Below are positions 61,933 to 64,000 of a stretch of DNA of 64,000 bases, piece after piece. This DNA is from Sphingorhabdus sp. EL138 (GTDB lineage: Bacteria; Pseudomonadota; Alphaproteobacteria; Sphingomonadales; Sphingomonadaceae), in contig NZ_OGVD01000003.1 in the NCBI RefSeq assembly GCF_900258045.1, forward strand, positions 186,001-250,000. The letters run 5' to 3'. The position numbers and the translations under genes are program-made. The notes under the pieces are model-generated. The model was not told where the DNA came from and searched no databases. It saw only the letters and a list, made by a program, of their open reading frames with translations. Position 1 is the first letter of the stretch, and each line of letters begins with the position of its first letter.

Positions 61933-62883
61933 TTAAAAACTTTTGGATGCGTTCAGGGCGCTCATGCGCTCGGTAATAGTGAAAAACTCTTCCACCGTTT
62001 CGTCGATAATCTGTTTGACAGTTTTCACCTCGTCAATCAAACCGGATGATTGCCCGGCAAGACCGACGGCCGCCTCCATATCGCCGCCAAAATAGACGTC
62101 CAATATGCCCTTGAACGTATCGGGCGGCATCAGGCCATCTTCGTAGATTTTTGCGGTGCGCTCTGTCTTCAAAGCGCGAATGCAGGGCGTTGCTTTCTTG
62201 TTCAGGACATAGGTGCCGGTTTCCTTGGCATCCAGTATCGCTTGTTTATAGTTGTGATGCACCGGGCTTTCCGCGCTGGACACAAAACGCGTGCCCATCT
62301 GTATGGCCTCCGCGCCCAGAGCAAAGGCCGCTGCCATACCTTTGCCGTCGGCAATGCCGCCCGCTGCCACCATTGGTACATCTGTTTGCCGACGAATGGC
62401 TTGGAGGAGGACGAGCGTCGAGACTTCCTCCGGATTTTTGAAACCGCCGCCTTCCGCGCCTTCCACCACCAGGCCATCAATGCCGGCCTCTACACATTTC
62501 ATCGCGGCATCGACGGTCGGTACAGCATGATAAACCGTAATCCCGGCTTCTTTGAGCGGACCGATAAATTTCGCCGGACTGCCCGCAGACGTCGTCACAA
62601 ATTTCACGCCCGAGCCACAGATATGGTCCAGAATGGCCGGATCTTTGAGAAACATGATCGGCAGGTTCACACCAAAAGGCGCATCGGTCAGGTCGCTCAT
62701 CTTGGCGATCTCGGCCATGCAGTTTTCGGTCTCTCCCGATGAGGTTTCGATAATGCCGAGGCCACCGGCGTTGCAGACCGCAGAGGCAAGCTGCGAACGG
62801 GCGATCCAGCCCATGGGCGCCTGCACAATCGGATATTTCGCTCCGGTATGTTCGAGAAAACGGTTCATATATTGATCTTTCAT
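61933..62883 (-). CDS. Nitronate monooxygenase/FabK-like flavoprotein
   Basis: 316 residues, TIM barrel of the 2-nitropropane dioxygenase/FabK type: YPIVQAPMGWIARSQLASAVCNAGGLGIIE, KFVTTSAGSP, VAAGGIADGKGMAAAFALGAEAIQMGTRF (FMN phosphate loop). The catalytic position normally in GxxAGGH or ESGGH reads GAEGGGF, with Phe for His. The true reaction is therefore unclear. Two genes precede or follow it closely on the same strand. Confidence 0.88.
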   Translation of the reverse strand: MKDQYMNRFLEHTGAKYPIVQAPMGWIARSQLASAVCNAGGLGIIETSSGETENCMAEIAKMSDLTDAPFGVNLPIMFLKDPAILDHICGSGVKFVTTSAGSPAKFIGPLKEAGITVYHAVPTVDAAMKCVEAGIDGLVVEGAEGGGFKNPEEVSTLVLLQAIRRQTDVPMVAAGGIADGKGMAAAFALGAEAIQMGTRFVSSAESPVHHNYKQAILDAKETGTYVLNKKATPCIRALKTERTAKIYEDGLMPPDTFKGILDVYFGGDMEAAVGLAGQSSGLIDEVKTVKQIIDETVEEFFTITERMSALNASKSF

Positions 62884-62901
62884 TTCGTGGATTTTGCCCG
62901 A

Positions 62902-63921
62902 TCAGCCCATCGGATAGAGAATATCTTTCGTCACCTTGTCGACCGCCTTCATAACCTCGTCGCTGAGCACCAGTTCGCTGGCGGCAAATATGTCGGGCAG
63001 CTGGTCGGTATGTGTCGCGCCGACGATCGTGGATGCGACAAAATCATGCTGCTTGGACCAGGCGGTGGCGAGCGTGACGGGCGCGATGCCGGCTTCTTCG
63101 GCTATCGCCATAAACCGCTTGGTCGACGCGATGCTTTTGTCGTTCACAAAGCGCTGCGCCATTTTAAACTGGCGCTTGCCTTCCATTGCGAGATAGGCGG
63201 AAAAACGGGCACCTTCCGGTTTCGCACCATCATTATATTTGCCGGACAGCACCCCGCCGGCAAGCGGTGAATAAGGGATCAGGCTCACGCCCTCTTTCTT
63301 GCACACCTGCGCCAGTTCATCCTCGAACCGGCGGTTGTTCATGCTGAAATTATTCTGGATCGTGCAATATCGCGTAACGCCGAGGCGTTCGGAAGCCTCC
63401 AGCGATTTCATCAAGCCCCAGCTGGTTTCATTCGAACAGCCGATGGCCCGAATTTTGCCGGCGCGGATTTGATCATCGAGCACTTCCATGGTCTCGTCAT
63501 AAGCGGTGCCGTGATCGGGCCAGTGGGTCTGGTATAGATCGATATAGTCGGTCCCCAGACGCTTGAGACTGTCATCCAGCGCCTTGACGATATTGTGGCG
63601 GTCCAGCGCGGTATTACCTTGACGCACCGCAGCCTGGAACCAGCCGCCGCTGGGCCCCGCCACCTTGGTCGCCAATATAATCGAATCGCGGTCTTTATCT
63701 TTCAGCCAGCGGCCGACAATTTCTTCGGTGCGGCCAGAATATTCAAGCTTGGGCGGCACCGGATAGATTTCAGCCGTATCGAAAAAATTGATCCCGGCAT
63801 CCAGCGACTGGTCCATGATCCTGTGCGACATGGCTTCATCGGCGCCGGTACCAAAAGTCATCGTGCCCATGCATATATCGGAAACATGCAAGGCACTCTT
63901 GCCAAGACGGCATCGTTTCAT
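62902..63921 (-). CDS. Aldo-keto reductase
   Basis: 339 residues: catalytic tetrad regions FFDTAEIYP (Asp, Tyr), ILATKVAGP (Lys), YQTHWPD (His), and the NADPH-binding part STIVGATHTDQL. The organisation resembles Tas-type enzymes. ATG at 63921 has a short, poor ribosome site (GGAGAGCC). It heads a three-gene minus-strand operon with a palindromic operator just upstream. Confidence 0.93.
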   Translation of the reverse strand: MKRCRLGKSALHVSDICMGTMTFGTGADEAMSHRIMDQSLDAGINFFDTAEIYPVPPKLEYSGRTEEIVGRWLKDKDRDSIILATKVAGPSGGWFQAAVRQGNTALDRHNIVKALDDSLKRLGTDYIDLYQTHWPDHGTAYDETMEVLDDQIRAGKIRAIGCSNETSWGLMKSLEASERLGVTRYCTIQNNFSMNNRRFEDELAQVCKKEGVSLIPYSPLAGGVLSGKYNDGAKPEGARFSAYLAMEGKRQFKMAQRFVNDKSIASTKRFMAIAEEAGIAPVTLATAWSKQHDFVASTIVGATHTDQLPDIFAASELVLSDEVMKAVDKVTKDILYPMG

Positions 63922-63947
63922 TCAGGCTCTCCGGGATGATTTGTGGT

Positions 63948-63965
63948 TTTAACTATACGGTTAAA
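63948..63965. promoter_or_regulatory. TetR-like palindrome upstream of the aldo-keto reductase operon
   Basis: TTTAACTATACGGTTAAA has 6-bp perfect arms (TTTAAC/GTTAAA) and lies about 27 bp upstream of the start at 63921, where an operator-type site is expected. TetR/AcrR-type regulators bind sites of this form; none is in the window. Confidence 0.5.
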
Positions 63966-64000
63966 GATGCCAGAATCTACATAGGTTGCAAGAGGCAATG

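Overview
The window looks like a chromosomal segment of an alphaproteobacterium of the order Sphingomonadales (Sphingorhabdus/Parasphingorhabdus/Sphingopyxis-like). Evidence: GC content in the mid-50s, family-typical versions of RecJ, GlpX, class II DAHP synthase, DciA-like DUF721 and SMC, a tonB-exbB-exbD-exbD cluster, a SleB-type cell wall hydrolase, a Ser/Gly-rich protein with a PEP-CTERM-like tail, and a one-cysteine DksA. No CRISPR array, insertion sequence, rRNA or complete prophage was seen. Genus is inference.

Layout. 1-2148 (minus) is the 5' part of a large repeat-built beta-helix surface protein running off the left edge, divergent from a winged-helix/TPR regulator (2364-3935). 3989-10.0 kb holds a TIGR03032 protein, tRNA-Glu, recJ, a small flavodoxin-like protein, and the run glpX - lipoprotein hydrolase - uracil-DNA glycosylase family protein. 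11-13.9 kb has hom between two secreted proteins of unknown function. 14.1-16.8 kb is the tonB-exbB-exbD-exbD cluster closed by a strong terminator. 17-23.7 kb has an ABC exporter, TspO, a UbiK-like protein, YbjN, proC, MarR, ilvE and tRNA-Gln. 23.9-28.4 kb is a three-gene signalling unit: OmpR-type regulator, FecR/LysM secreted protein, CHASE2 histidine kinase. 28.4-38.6 kb has DAHP synthase, SleB hydrolase, a MATE pump, a DUF2891 lipoprotein with a LytS/LytTR pair, a CoA racemase and a PilZ protein. 38.8-43.2 kb has dksA, the Ser/Gly-rich protein, serS and surE.

43.2-44.5 kb is the most unusual short stretch: a 215-bp element with 37-bp perfect inverted repeats, a lineage-specific HTH protein, and a class II tRNA-like sequence with an 8-bp anticodon stem and a UUA triplet in its loop. 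44.6-54.6 kb has a membrane protein, nudC, a Tat-exported serine hydrolase, mutY, a DUF721 protein, two DsbA-like proteins and smc. 54.6-64 kb is accessory metabolism with readable control: an AraC-headed minus-strand cluster, soxR divergent from two VOC genes with a near-consensus SoxR box in a 19-bp promoter spacer, and an aldo-keto reductase - nitronate monooxygenase-like - MDR operon behind a TetR-like palindrome.

All identifications come from reading motifs and recalled family features; no database search was run. Starts were moved from the longest frame when a Shine-Dalgarno site or family-typical N-terminus pointed to another codon.
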